DNA of 64,000 bases from Ensifer sp. WSM1721 (GTDB lineage: Bacteria; Pseudomonadota; Alphaproteobacteria; Rhizobiales; Rhizobiaceae), in NCBI RefSeq assembly GCF_000513895.2, contig NZ_CP165784.1, positions 248,001 to 312,000 on the forward strand, written 5' to 3'. This document shows, piece after piece, positions 9,638 through 17,449 of this stretch; position 1 is the first letter of the stretch; the number at the start of each line of letters is the position of its first letter. Below the pieces are notes generated by a model. It saw only the letters and a program-made list of their open reading frames with translations, was not told where the DNA came from and made no database searches. A program made the translations under genes and the position numbers.

Positions 9638-10261
9638 TTACACAGCCGTCCACGTGGACGTGCGCCGAGGAGCCGTGATACCCTGACCCTCATTCTCAGG
9701 GATGCCGCATTCGTCTTCCGGAACTTGATTCGACGATTTGTCGGGCAACGGTTTTCCTTCGGCGCATACCAGCCGATCGCCGAAAGAGGCGTCTCGCATG
9801 AGCAGGACGTAAATCAGTGTGAACAGCCGACGGGCGGTGTTTTTATCGACGGCGGCCTTAGGTGCAAGCTGCCGTCTCAGCAGGTCTGCGGCGCCGTCGT
9901 GAAGCGCCCGGCGTCTCATGTCGATTGCTGCGAGCCTTTCGGGACTTGAGCATATTTTGGCGTCGTAATAGCCCTCGCAGATCAGGACGTAATTCTTGAA
10001 TAGCCTGCGAAACGGGGCAAGCGACAAGTAATGGCTTATGACATGCGTTCCCTTCTCGGTGGAAATGCGCAGCGCCAAGCGTGCGTCTGCCAATGCGAGG
10101 TCGAGACGATAGGGGCCGCCTTCATGACCGATCGGAACGAAGGTGTTATCCTCAAGCAGATCGCAGAGGGCGACAGCGTGCTCCCGCTCGATGCGAGCGA
10201 CGCTGCTGCCGAGCGAGCGATCAAGCGACACATCTGAAAGCCGGAACACGGCGGCGGTCAT
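9638..10261 (-). CDS. UPF0262 family protein, copy A
   Basis: A 207-residue protein of the uncharacterised alphaproteobacterial UPF0262 family. Visible markers are EHAVALCDLLEDNTFVPIGH, GGPYRLDLALADARLAL, LAPFRRLFKNYVLICEGYY, IDMRRRALHDGA and TARRLFTLIYVLLMRD. ATG 10261 is chosen because a GGAG site precedes it and because homology begins there; the frame stays open further upstream without support. After the usual end it carries about 50 extra residues rich in Gly, Pro, Glu and Arg that the copy at 12.1-12.6 kb lacks, possibly from a 3' frameshift or fusion. It lies 124 bases downstream of an MFS exporter in the same orientation. Biochemical function of the family is unknown. Confidence 0.85.
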   Translation of the reverse strand: MTAAVFRLSDVSLDRSLGSSVARIEREHAVALCDLLEDNTFVPIGHEGGPYRLDLALADARLALRISTEKGTHVISHYLSLAPFRRLFKNYVLICEGYYDAKICSSPERLAAIDMRRRALHDGAADLLRRQLAPKAAVDKNTARRLFTLIYVLLMRDASFGDRLVCAEGKPLPDKSSNQVPEDECGIPENEGQGITAPRRTSTWTAV

Positions 10262-10385
10262 CGACGCCGCTCCAGTCTGCTCACAAGACTTCCGCGCGCC
10301 TTGCGGCGCCCATGTCGACTCTCCTGAAGAACGGGGTCTACGTTGAGGCAGGCGTTGAGCAGGTAACAAGCCATCAGTCAGATGC

Positions 10386-12020
10386 TCACTTGTGGAAAAA
10401 ATGCGGTTCGGGCGGTCCGACCCTGCGCTCAGGCCCGGCGGGACGCTCAATCAGGATGGATGTCCGGGGCGGATGGGTCGCTGCACTCAAGTTCAGGAGT
10501 TCTTCGTCCAACTGCTTGTCGGCGGTCGTCAGCCGGTGGTGAAGGCGCTGGTAGTCCGTCCAGGTTGGAGTGCGGTATGTCTCTAGCCAGCGCGAGGGTT
10601 CGCGCACGTCGCGCGTAAGGGTCCATTGCCGGGCGCCGACACGGCTTTGCACATGCCGGCGTCTGCGCATGACGTTGAGAAAGAGATCGGCGTTGTCGTC
10701 CGAGATGGAATATTCGGTCGTGATCAGCATCGGGCCGCTTCTCGGCTTCAGATCGAGGGCAATTGCCGGAGCATCGAACGCACTGGACGGCTCGAGTTCC
10801 GATTCAGAACGATTGCTGATTGGCAGCTTTAACCCCAAGGCGGCAACGAACAGGGAAGCCCCGGCAGAAGCACCAAACGCCCAGGAGAGCGAGTGGTTCT
10901 CGGCGATCACACCCCAGATCCAGCTGCCGGCGGCGATGCCGACATATGTGAACGCGCTGTAGATCGAGATGGTACGTCCTACCACCCAGCGCGGGCTTGC
11001 CAGTTGAACATTCACGCCAAGTCCTGACCATGCAGTCACCCATCCGGCGCCGCCAAGGGCCAAGGAGGCCGTGGCAATGGCGAGGGATGAAGTAAGCGCA
11101 AGCGAGAACGCACATGCCGCGCAGGCAAGGACGAACATGCGTTCCTGGGTCAACGTTCGCATGAGGCGAGGGTTCGTGAGCCCGGCGACAAGCGCGCCGG
11201 CGCCGAAGCCGGCCATCAAGATGCCATAGGCGACCGGCCCAGCCTTCAACTGGTCGCGGGCAATCAGGAGCAGGAGTGCCAGGATCGACGTACTCCCTAG
11301 TCCGAACATGGTTCCGCGCGCGATCGTCGTCATGATTTCCGAGGATATCGCTGTGCAGCGCAGGCCATCGTAGATCGCGGTCATCAACGTTTCGCGGGGA
11401 AGGGTCGAACACGGGACCTTCCATTTGTTGCGCCACACGGAGCTTAGCGGCGCGACACAGCCGAGGGTCGTCAGCGCGAAAGTAACCAACGATCCGAAGG
11501 CGGCGACGATAAAACCGCCAAGCGCCGGACCGACACTGCGCACCGTGTTGAAGCCGACGTTCAGGAGAGTGACGGCCGATGGCAGATGGCGGCGCTCCAG
11601 CATATCGCCCAGCGAAGCGCGCCAGGCGGGATCCGCCAGCGCGATACCGCAGCCATCGAGAAAGCTGAAGGCAAGGATGATCCACGGATTGGTGACGCCG
11701 AGGGCCATCAGGACCACCAGCATGGCGGACGCGGCCATCATCAGGGTTCGACCGACGATCATGACCATGCGGCGGTTGTAGCTGTCGGCGATCGCGCCGA
11801 CAAAGATCGCCAGGAAGAAGGTCGGTAAGGTCGAGGCGGCCTGAACCAGCGCCACCATCACGTCCGACGTGGCGAGCGTCGCCATCAGCCAACTGAGCGC
11901 CACCGTCTGCATCAACCAGCCGAGGCTCGAAAGTTGGGAGGCGAGGAAGGCTGGCCGGAAGATCGGGTTCTTCAGGGATGCCAGTAATCCTGTCTTGTCT
12001 TCTTCGGCCGCCGCGGTCAT
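10386..12020 (-). CDS. MFS_3-family exporter, copy A
   Basis: A 544-residue inner-membrane protein. The first ~410 residues hold about 11-12 hydrophobic segments of the MFS_3 (EntS-like, formerly DUF894) branch, with the loop motif GAIADSYNRRMVMIVGR between helices 2 and 3. The last ~130 residues are a soluble domain with PRSGPMLITTEYSI and repeated Arg clusters (RRRRHVQSR), as in long rhizobial members. Substrate is unknown; relatives export siderophores or small hydrophobic compounds. The ribosome site at ATG 12020 is weak. It forms a module with UPF0262 genes on both sides, and is very similar to the partial copy at the right edge of the window, less so to the copy at 13.5-15.1 kb. Confidence 0.9.
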   Translation of the reverse strand: MTAAAEEDKTGLLASLKNPIFRPAFLASQLSSLGWLMQTVALSWLMATLATSDVMVALVQAASTLPTFFLAIFVGAIADSYNRRMVMIVGRTLMMAASAMLVVLMALGVTNPWIILAFSFLDGCGIALADPAWRASLGDMLERRHLPSAVTLLNVGFNTVRSVGPALGGFIVAAFGSLVTFALTTLGCVAPLSSVWRNKWKVPCSTLPRETLMTAIYDGLRCTAISSEIMTTIARGTMFGLGSTSILALLLLIARDQLKAGPVAYGILMAGFGAGALVAGLTNPRLMRTLTQERMFVLACAACAFSLALTSSLAIATASLALGGAGWVTAWSGLGVNVQLASPRWVVGRTISIYSAFTYVGIAAGSWIWGVIAENHSLSWAFGASAGASLFVAALGLKLPISNRSESELEPSSAFDAPAIALDLKPRSGPMLITTEYSISDDNADLFLNVMRRRRHVQSRVGARQWTLTRDVREPSRWLETYRTPTWTDYQRLHHRLTTADKQLDEELLNLSAATHPPRTSILIERPAGPERRVGPPEPHFFHK

Positions 12021-12107
12021 TGCATTAGTCGCTCTGTTTCGTACTTGTACAACCTATGAGACCGCCACCACATGGCAGGGGCCGCGGGTGGAGGTTCTTG
12101 CCAATCG

Positions 12108-12638
12108 TCATGCCAGCCTCCGGATTTGTCCGCCGTGCTCCCGACTCCGCATGAGCAGCACATGGATCAAGGTGAACAGCCGCCGCGCGGTATCGATGTC
12201 GATGGTGACCTTCGAGGAGAGACGGGCCTGCAACAGTTCGGCTGCTTCGTTGTGAATGGCGCGGCGACCCATATCGATGGCCTCGATTTTCTCGGGAGTT
12301 ACGCTGCCGACCGCGTCGTGGAAGATATCGCATACGAGCGTGTAGTCCTTGAGCAACCGGCGAAACGGCGTCAGCGAAAGATGATGGCTGACGAGGTGTT
12401 TGCCTCCATCCAGGGAAATGGTCATCACCAGGCGGCGGTCGACCAAAGTCAGCTCAAGGCGATAGGGGCCACCGTCATGGCCGACGGGGGCGAAGGTATT
12501 CTCGTTCAAGAGGTCGAAGATCGCGATGGCCTGTTCCCGCTTAAAATTGGGATCGTCCTGAACATTCAAGGAGCCATCGAGCGAGACGGCGCAAAGCCGT
12601 GCGCCGGGTGAGGCTATAGAACCGGTTGCCGTCTTCAC
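12108..12638 (-). CDS. UPF0262 family protein, copy B
   Basis: A 176-residue member of UPF0262, close to the family's normal length. GTG 12638 is chosen because GGAGG sits six bases upstream. Conserved blocks are REQAIAIFDLLNENTFAPVGH, PYRLELTLVDRRLVMTI, LTPFRRLLKDYTLVCDIF, IDMGRRAIHNEA and DTARRLFTLIHVLLMR. It lies between two MFS_3 genes in the same direction, with 87 bases to the next one, so an operon with copy A of the exporter is likely. A palindromic repeat lies just upstream of its start. Function unknown. Confidence 0.88.
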   Translation of the reverse strand: MKTATGSIASPGARLCAVSLDGSLNVQDDPNFKREQAIAIFDLLNENTFAPVGHDGGPYRLELTLVDRRLVMTISLDGGKHLVSHHLSLTPFRRLLKDYTLVCDIFHDAVGSVTPEKIEAIDMGRRAIHNEAAELLQARLSSKVTIDIDTARRLFTLIHVLLMRSREHGGQIRRLA

Positions 12639-12690
12639 GTCGCGCCTCCATAATTCGGCGGCATGCGTGTGGAACGCGGTCGCGAAAGAG

Positions 12691-12744
12691 ATGGCTGCCG
12701 CCGGGACATGCCCGACGACAGCCAAGCCGCCCTGGGAGGTTGGA
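12691..12744. repeat. REP-like palindromic element, copy 1
   Basis: Begins ATGGCTGCCGCCGG and continues through the inverse arm CCGACGACAGCCA to a conserved tail CCCTGGGAGGTTGG. It shares arm, loop length and tail with four other copies in this window. Confidence 0.75.
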
Positions 12745-12791
12745 CGGCGGACACGCCGTTGCGAAGCGCTGCACGGTGGAAACGCGGAAAA

Positions 12792-12846
12792 ATGGCTGCC
12801 GTCGAATTGCGTTCAACGGCAGCCAAATGACCCTGAGGTGGCAGGG
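12792..12846. repeat. REP-like palindromic element, copy 2
   Basis: The arms GGCTGCCGTCG and CAACGGCAGCC flank a short loop and are followed by TGACCCTGAGGTGGCAGGG. Same family as copies at 12.69, 13.05, 13.28 and 28.08 kb. Confidence 0.75.
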
Positions 12847-13046
12847 AAAACAGTGCCACACTCAGGGTTGAACCATATCCAGGCGCGATGGGATGGCTGG
12901 CGATCATCGTGGTGCCGGCATCAACCAGCCGCGTTCGCATCCCGACAAAGGCGAAGTCGGCCTCCTGGTCCGTCCCAGCGGAGAGCGAGATCATGGGGTC
13001 CGTGCCCATGCTCGCGCGCCTCAGCCTGTCCGCTGAATCACAAGAC

Positions 13047-13100
13047 ATGGCTGCCGCCGGAACAAATCCGACGACAGCCAGACGGCCTTGGGAGGCTGGG
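13047..13100. repeat. REP-like palindromic element, copy 3
   Basis: Begins ATGGCTGCCGCCGG, has the inverse arm CCGACGACAGCC and the tail GGCCTTGGGAGGCTGGG. The tail is almost the same as that of the copy inside etfA. Confidence 0.78.
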
Positions 13101-13274
13101 GGAAAGAGAAATCGGCTCGAAATTCGTCTTCCCCGGATTCTACGAGGAAACCGACAATGGTCCTTGGTGCCGCGCATATGCTCCCGAACGTCAGCGCCGT
13201 CGCGGGCGGTGTCTTGGCGAAGTGCCACAAGCGTGGCCTGCCAGCCCCTGCCACCCGCACAATTGCAAGAAAAG

Positions 13275-13328
13275 GCGGCTGCCGTCGGGACCTGTTCGAC
13301 GGCAGCCAAGTGACCCTGCGAGGCTGGA
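13275..13328. repeat. REP-like palindromic element, copy 4
   Basis: The perfect arms GGCTGCCGTCG and CGACGGCAGCC are followed by TGACCCTGCGAGGCTGG. It is the most regular palindrome of the set. Confidence 0.8.
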
Positions 13329-13471
13329 GTAAATGCGATGCGCAGGGCGCGAGGTTCTTCCGATCGACGCTGATGCAGGTCGATCATGGACGGTGCAGCA
13401 AAAGTGCTGACGTTGCACACATGGCGCAACCATTGCTGATGTTCGATCCTCTGTCTCATCTCCAGCGCACC

Positions 13472-15106
13472 TCAGGGACGCGAGACGCGCGTTATCGGCT
13501 GGCTGCGTGAGCGTGCCTGGGTTGTCGTGCGCTCGATGGCCAGCACGATCTGAGGAGCGTCAGCCCCATCGTGAAGGGCGGCAAGCCGCTCGCCGAGCTC
13601 CTGATCGGCCCCCGAGAGCCGATGGTTCAGACGAAGATAATCCGTCCACGTTGGCGTCCGGAACGTCTCCGTCCAAAGGGTGGAGGTCAGGAGGTTGCGC
13701 TGGAGCGTCCAGTTCCGTGCACCCGCCTGGCTCTGGATGCGCCGGCGCTTACGCATGCACGCGAGAAAGGCCTGGTGATTCTGATCGGCGATGACGTAGT
13801 CGATCTTTACGACGATAGGTCCGCTTCTCGGCTGCAAATCGAGTACGAGCGCCGGCGGTTCGAAGTCCGAGGCCTCTTGCTCGGCTTCGTCCCACAATTC
13901 GATCGGCAGCACGAAGGCAGCGGCGGCCACGATGACAAGGACCACCGCGGCCCCCTGGAAGGCCACGGTCAGGGAGTAGGTCTGGGCGATGGCACCCCAT
14001 ATCCAGCTGCCAGCCGCCATGCCGCCATAGGAGAGGGCGTAGTAGATCGACAGTGTCCGCCCGACGACCCAGCGCGGACTCGACAGCTGGATCGCAACGT
14101 CAACGCCGGTCCAGGTCAGCAGCCAGCCCGCGCCGCCGATGGCCAGCGAAAGGCCCGCAACCGGGATCGATGTCGTCAGGGGAAGCAGAAAACAACAGGC
14201 GGCACAGGCGACCGACGCAAGCGCGATCAGCCGGTCCTGAGGCACGATCCGGCGGAGGTGGCTGCTGCTGAGACCCGCGGTAAAGGCGCCAATGCCGAAT
14301 GTCGCCAGCAGCGACCCGTAAACGATCGGCCCGCCCGTCAGATGATCGCGGACGATCAGCGGCAGCAGCGCGAGGATGGAAATGCTCGCCACGCCGAACA
14401 GGGTTCCGCGCACGATGGCCGCCCTGATTTCCGAGGACATCGCGGTAAAGCGCAACCCGTCGTGAATGGCGGTCGTGACGCGCTCGCGCGGCAGCGACGA
14501 CGAGCGCACGTGCCATTTCGAGCGGGAGATGGCAGCAAGCGGCACCAGATCGCTCAGCGCCGCCAGGACGAAAGCGGCAAGGGGGCCGAAGAAGGCCAGA
14601 ACTGCGCCGCCGATGGCAGGGCCGGTGCTTCGAACGACGTTGTAGACGACCGACATCAGTGTGACCGCCGCCGGAATGTCGCGCTTTTCCAGGATATCGC
14701 CGTGCCAGGCCGGATCGTTGAGGGCAAAGCCGCATCCGGCCAGGAACCCCAATCCGAGGATCAGCCATGGACTGACAAGGCCGAGTGCGACGGTGACCGC
14801 CAGCGTCAGGGACGCCAGGGCGATCAGGACGTGACCGGCGAGCATCACGCCCCGCCGGCTAAAACTGTCGGCAACGGCGCCGGCGAGGATCGACAGAAAG
14901 AAGGCGGGCAGTGTCGACGAGGCCTTCACCAGCGCAACCATCAGGTCGGAGGCCGAGATCGTCGCCATCAGCCAACTGATCGCCGTTGTTTGGATGAGCC
15001 ATCCGAGGCTGGAGATCTGCGTCGCCGACCAGATCGCACGGAACGCCCGGTTCTGGAGAGGAGCCAGGGTGGTCGAAACGGCCGAATGCGGATCGTCACG
15101 CTGCAT
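13472..15106 (-). CDS. MFS_3-family exporter, copy B
   Basis: A 544-residue exporter of the same MFS_3 type as copy A, with about 11-12 membrane helices, the loop GAVADSFSRRGVMLAGH, and a C-terminal soluble domain of ~130 residues including PRSGPIVVKIDYVIADQNH. ATG 15106 is chosen, with GAGAGAG upstream; an alternative TTG at 15124 would add six residues. The sequence is clearly diverged from copies A and C, so it comes from an older duplication. It is the first gene in a string of same-strand genes (exporter B, UPF0262 B, exporter A, UPF0262 A). Substrate unknown. Confidence 0.88.
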   Translation of the reverse strand: MQRDDPHSAVSTTLAPLQNRAFRAIWSATQISSLGWLIQTTAISWLMATISASDLMVALVKASSTLPAFFLSILAGAVADSFSRRGVMLAGHVLIALASLTLAVTVALGLVSPWLILGLGFLAGCGFALNDPAWHGDILEKRDIPAAVTLMSVVYNVVRSTGPAIGGAVLAFFGPLAAFVLAALSDLVPLAAISRSKWHVRSSSLPRERVTTAIHDGLRFTAMSSEIRAAIVRGTLFGVASISILALLPLIVRDHLTGGPIVYGSLLATFGIGAFTAGLSSSHLRRIVPQDRLIALASVACAACCFLLPLTTSIPVAGLSLAIGGAGWLLTWTGVDVAIQLSSPRWVVGRTLSIYYALSYGGMAAGSWIWGAIAQTYSLTVAFQGAAVVLVIVAAAAFVLPIELWDEAEQEASDFEPPALVLDLQPRSGPIVVKIDYVIADQNHQAFLACMRKRRRIQSQAGARNWTLQRNLLTSTLWTETFRTPTWTDYLRLNHRLSGADQELGERLAALHDGADAPQIVLAIERTTTQARSRSQPITRVSRP

Positions 15107-15124
15107 TTCTTTTGTCTCTCTCAA

Positions 15125-15408
15125 ACTCCCAACGCGTCGCTGCGTCGCAGCAGGACATCGTCACTAGAATCTGCTCGCGCTTGACTACCACGTCCTGTCG
15201 GGCCTCGAGCGCTCGCGATGTAGCTGCTGGCTGGCGTTCCCAACGAGGCAGTTCGACACAGATCAGGCTCCCCACCATCCGGTGAGATTTCCCGGGTACC
15301 TCACGCCGTTCATTGGCCTCGTGGTTGCAAGCGTTGGAATAAGCGTGGCAGCTGTCGCGCGTTAAAAACTGAGAACCATGCCCAAGCCTTTGTTTTAACC
15401 CTCAACTT
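15125..15408. other. Intergenic stretch upstream of MFS copy B
   Basis: Likely contains the promoter of exporter copy B. No gene or repeat recognised. Confidence 0.35.
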
Positions 15409-15431
15409 GATATCTCTTGGCGCGAGATATC
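15409..15431. repeat. Perfect 8-bp inverted repeat
   Basis: GATATCTC and GAGATATC are separated by seven bases. There is no T-run, so it may be a protein-binding dyad rather than a terminator. It lies just beyond the terminator of the small-protein gene. Confidence 0.5.
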
Positions 15432-15439
15432 TGCAGGTT

Positions 15440-15465
15440 GGCCCCTGCGGTGTGTCACAGGGGCC
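15440..15465 (-). terminator. Hairpin downstream of the 55-aa small-protein gene
   Basis: The 8-bp perfect stem GGCCCCTG / CAGGGGCC encloses a 10-base loop, 20 bases past the stop codon of the small gene. T-rich bases flank the + side (TTCCTTTATT) more than the - side, so it may work in both directions or as an mRNA-stabilising end. Confidence 0.6.
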
Positions 15466-15485
15466 GGCGTTCCTTTATTCACTTA

Positions 15486-15653
15486 TTAGGCATACCGGAT
15501 GAGCTTCCAGGTAACAGCCTCGCCCTTGTAGGGAGGCATGCGGTTGCTCTTCGCGATAGGAGCGGTGGTTGTCGGCGAGCCAACGACTTCCCAGTCACCA
15601 CTCTCGGGGCAAGTTTCACCTGTCCGGGCCGTCGTTCCAATGGGCTTCTTCAT
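15486..15653 (-). CDS. Small conserved protein of unknown function (55 aa)
   Basis: ATG 15653 is preceded by GGAG nine bases upstream, and the frame runs 55 codons to TAA 15488-15486. The peptide begins MKKPIGTTARTGETCPESG, has a middle TTTAPIAKSNRMPPYKG and ends VTWKLIRYA. I recall near-identical small proteins in other proteobacteria, so it is probably a real gene although too short for most ORF filters. The ordered Gly-Cys-Pro and Pro-Pro-Tyr-Lys-Gly turns suggest a compact SH3-like fold, which is inference. A stable hairpin follows the stop. No operon partner is apparent. Confidence 0.75.
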   Translation of the reverse strand: MKKPIGTTARTGETCPESGDWEVVGSPTTTAPIAKSNRMPPYKGEAVTWKLIRYA

Positions 15654-15705
15654 TTACATTCACTCCAGCGACTGTTGATCAAATTGCCTTTAGGAGTAAA
15701 ATCCA

Positions 15706-15819
15706 ATGCTCTCTGGACCCGGTAAGCTCCGCGAGGCGATTAGTCTGACGGTGTCGCGAGCCAACCAGACCAACCGAGAGGCAAGGCCGTTCACGCGGTC
15801 TCGCCTTTTTTCTTTTTGA
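15706..15819 (+). CDS. Candidate 37-aa small ORF ending in a terminator-like hairpin
   Basis: ATG 15706 follows TAGGAG at nine bases and reads 37 codons to TGA 15817-15819. The peptide is basic and has no known relative. Its last third overlaps a stem followed by TTTTTTCTTTTT, so the same stretch could instead be a small RNA or leader with a terminator. It diverges from the 55-aa small gene. Weak support. Confidence 0.25.
   Translation: MLSGPGKLREAISLTVSRANQTNREARPFTRSRLFSF
15780..15811 (+). terminator. Rho-independent terminator-like hairpin
   Basis: GGCAAGGCCG and CGGTCTCGCC pair over about eight of ten positions around a six-base loop, followed directly by TTTTTTCTTTTT on the + strand. 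No known + strand gene precedes it other than the 37-codon candidate. Confidence 0.5.
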
Positions 15820-16013
15820 GACAAAGTCCCGCTGTCAGCAGGCTGCAGTGTTCTCAGGCTTGATCGATTGGGCCCGTACAAAACGCGCGCCCTTTGTCGT
15901 CGATCGGTTAATACTTCCCTCCTTAATTCAAGCCGAGGAGAACGTTGCACCTACCCACGCATCCCCTCAGGAAACCGGCCTTAACCGATTAAAATGTCAG
16001 CATCCACACGTAA

Positions 16014-16028
16014 CGATATAACATATCG
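16014..16028. promoter_or_regulatory. Orphan operator-like palindrome (CGATAT-AAC-ATATCG)
   Basis: A perfect 6-3-6 palindrome with the same spacing as the IclR-type operators of the island (CAATAT-N3-ATATTG) and the same CGATAT half-site as the one at 20724-20738. No intact gene begins next to it. It is followed by another dyad, CATAAG-ATAG-CTTATG. It may be the relic of a lost promoter beside the decayed putA fragment. Confidence 0.4.
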
Positions 16029-16177
16029 CATAAGATAGCTTATGGAACTAGCATGCGGTTTCGCAAGTGTTGCTTTTTTGCTCCTAATGAATTTTTAGGC
16101 ACTCGCCCAAAGATCCTCGTGAATGGTCATCTGGCTATTGCGTTCTCGCCTTACATCGTCTGTCGCCTCAATATCGG

Positions 16178-16415
16178 CCATTGGTCTTCGCGGCGGAAAC
16201 GCATGACATGCAGCACCGGGCCAAAAACCTCGCGCTTGAGGTCGGAAAGCGTCGATCTCGATGATCGTAGGCGCGACGAAGGTGCCGCGTACGGCCACGC
16301 CGACCGTATTAACGCGGGTATCTTGCGACTTAGTGGCAAGTTCAACTTGTCTAAAACACTGCGCAATCTCATTTCTATCCCCATGCGCTTTGAACCTAAG
16401 TGCGCTTTCCGGCAT
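16178..16415 (-). pseudogene. PutA aldehyde-dehydrogenase domain remnant
   Basis: Minus-strand translation gives RGTFVAPTIIEIDA in one frame and then LSDLKREVFGPVLHVMRFRRED in another. These two blocks are adjacent in the L-glutamate-gamma-semialdehyde dehydrogenase half of bifunctional PutA. A small indel separates them, and both ends stop matching quickly, so only about 80 codons survive. Its position next to ocd and proC suggests the island once carried proline oxidation too. Confidence 0.7.
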
Positions 16416-16456
16416 CCCCTCGCGCTATCTACGCTCTTGGACGATCCCCGCGTCGA

Positions 16457-17425
16457 TTAGCGCGGCATTCTTGTACCAATGTTTGCCCGGATAGCTCTGT
16501 TGTAGAGTTCGCTCGCGACAGCAAGATCCGCCAACGCAAAGCCAGGATAAATGAAGAGTACACGGTCTGACGCGTTGTCGCGGCCCGCGAAATCTCCACT
16601 AGCGAGTTCCGCCAAGTCTGCGTTAAATGGTCCGGAATACGCGAGCTTCGATCGGGTATCAGGATCCTCGGCCTGCGCTCTATCGTCGACGACGAAAGAG
16701 CTAAAACCGCTGAAACTTTCGGGTAGCCACGATCGCCCCATATCAATGGCAATCGCCAGGCTGCCGGGGTTCAGCTTCCGCGCATCGAGAAATGGCTGCA
16801 TCCCTACGACGGTTGGCACGGTCGAAACAATCACGTCGCACTGAAGGACATCATCCGCATTGTCGGTCGATTGACCGGAGGCACCCTGAGCCGTGGCCCG
16901 CTCTGCGAGCGCGATTGCAGACTCAGCGCGGCGGTCGAAGCAAACGATCTTAGTCAGGCCAGGAAGCGCATCTCGTAGCGCCGCTAGATGCCCGTATGCC
17001 TGTGCTCCACATCCGATGAAACCCAGCGATGTGCTTCTTGGAGACGCGAGGTACTCTGACGCCAGCGCAGACATGGCTGCCGTTCTGATCACCGTCAGTC
17101 GGCTGGCATCCACGACGGCCAAGGGAAGACCCGTGTCAAAATCCCCGAGAACGATTAAGCCGTTGACGTTTGGCAGACCTCGCTGAGAGTTCGCTCCAAC
17201 GACGCTAACCCACTTCACTGCAGCAAATGGTGGCTCCGCGCAAGCTGCGGACATCGTCTGAAAATAGCGATCAGGTGCGGCTCTCACGGTCTGCTTGGGC
17301 GGAATCCTAAGATCGCTTGAGGCGTAGGCCTTAAATGCTCTCCGAAGCACCGATCGGAGATCGGCAGGTGACATGTCCAAGTCATCTATGTCAGACGCAT
17401 TCAGGTATAAAATGTCGTCAATCAT
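16457..17425 (-). CDS. Ornithine cyclodeaminase / mu-crystallin family protein
   Basis: A 322-residue NAD(P)-dependent enzyme. Hallmarks are KWVSVVGANSQRGLPNVNG near residue 70-90, the nucleotide loop GFIGCGAQA near 135, and VIRTAAMSALASEYLA. Family members deaminate ornithine to proline or reduce cyclic imines such as pyrroline-2-carboxylate; sequence alone does not decide which. ATG 17425 has a strong GGAGG. It is the last gene of the run caiD-like, caiC-like, proC, ocd, only 24 bases after proC, so a role in handling a cyclic imine or proline-type intermediate fits. Regulation is probably through the operator at 20724. Confidence 0.88.
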   Translation of the reverse strand: MIDDILYLNASDIDDLDMSPADLRSVLRRAFKAYASSDLRIPPKQTVRAAPDRYFQTMSAACAEPPFAAVKWVSVVGANSQRGLPNVNGLIVLGDFDTGLPLAVVDASRLTVIRTAAMSALASEYLASPRSTSLGFIGCGAQAYGHLAALRDALPGLTKIVCFDRRAESAIALAERATAQGASGQSTDNADDVLQCDVIVSTVPTVVGMQPFLDARKLNPGSLAIAIDMGRSWLPESFSGFSSFVVDDRAQAEDPDTRSKLAYSGPFNADLAELASGDFAGRDNASDRVLFIYPGFALADLAVASELYNRAIRANIGTRMPR

Positions 17426-17449
17426 TCAATCCTCCCCAATTTTCCGGCT

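Larger units (their letters stand above)
12745..13471. other. Intergenic region carrying the repeat array
   Basis: Apart from the palindromic elements, the spacer contains no gene I can support. A 274-codon minus-strand frame (13459-12635) spans it, but it is made largely of translated repeats and runs into the UPF0262 start. The spacer segments between repeats do not resemble each other. Confidence 0.5.

Noticed and set aside
12691..13328. CRISPR array
   Set aside because: The repeats are long imperfect palindromes with irregular spacing of 50-230 bases and no cas genes nearby.
12635..13459. 274-codon minus-strand frame across the repeat array
   Set aside because: It consists largely of translated palindromic repeats, overlaps the start of the UPF0262 gene in another register and resembles no family.
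13571..15184. 537-codon plus-strand frame opposite the exporter copy B
   Set aside because: Composition is that of an antisense frame in GC-rich DNA; the minus strand has a clear MFS protein.
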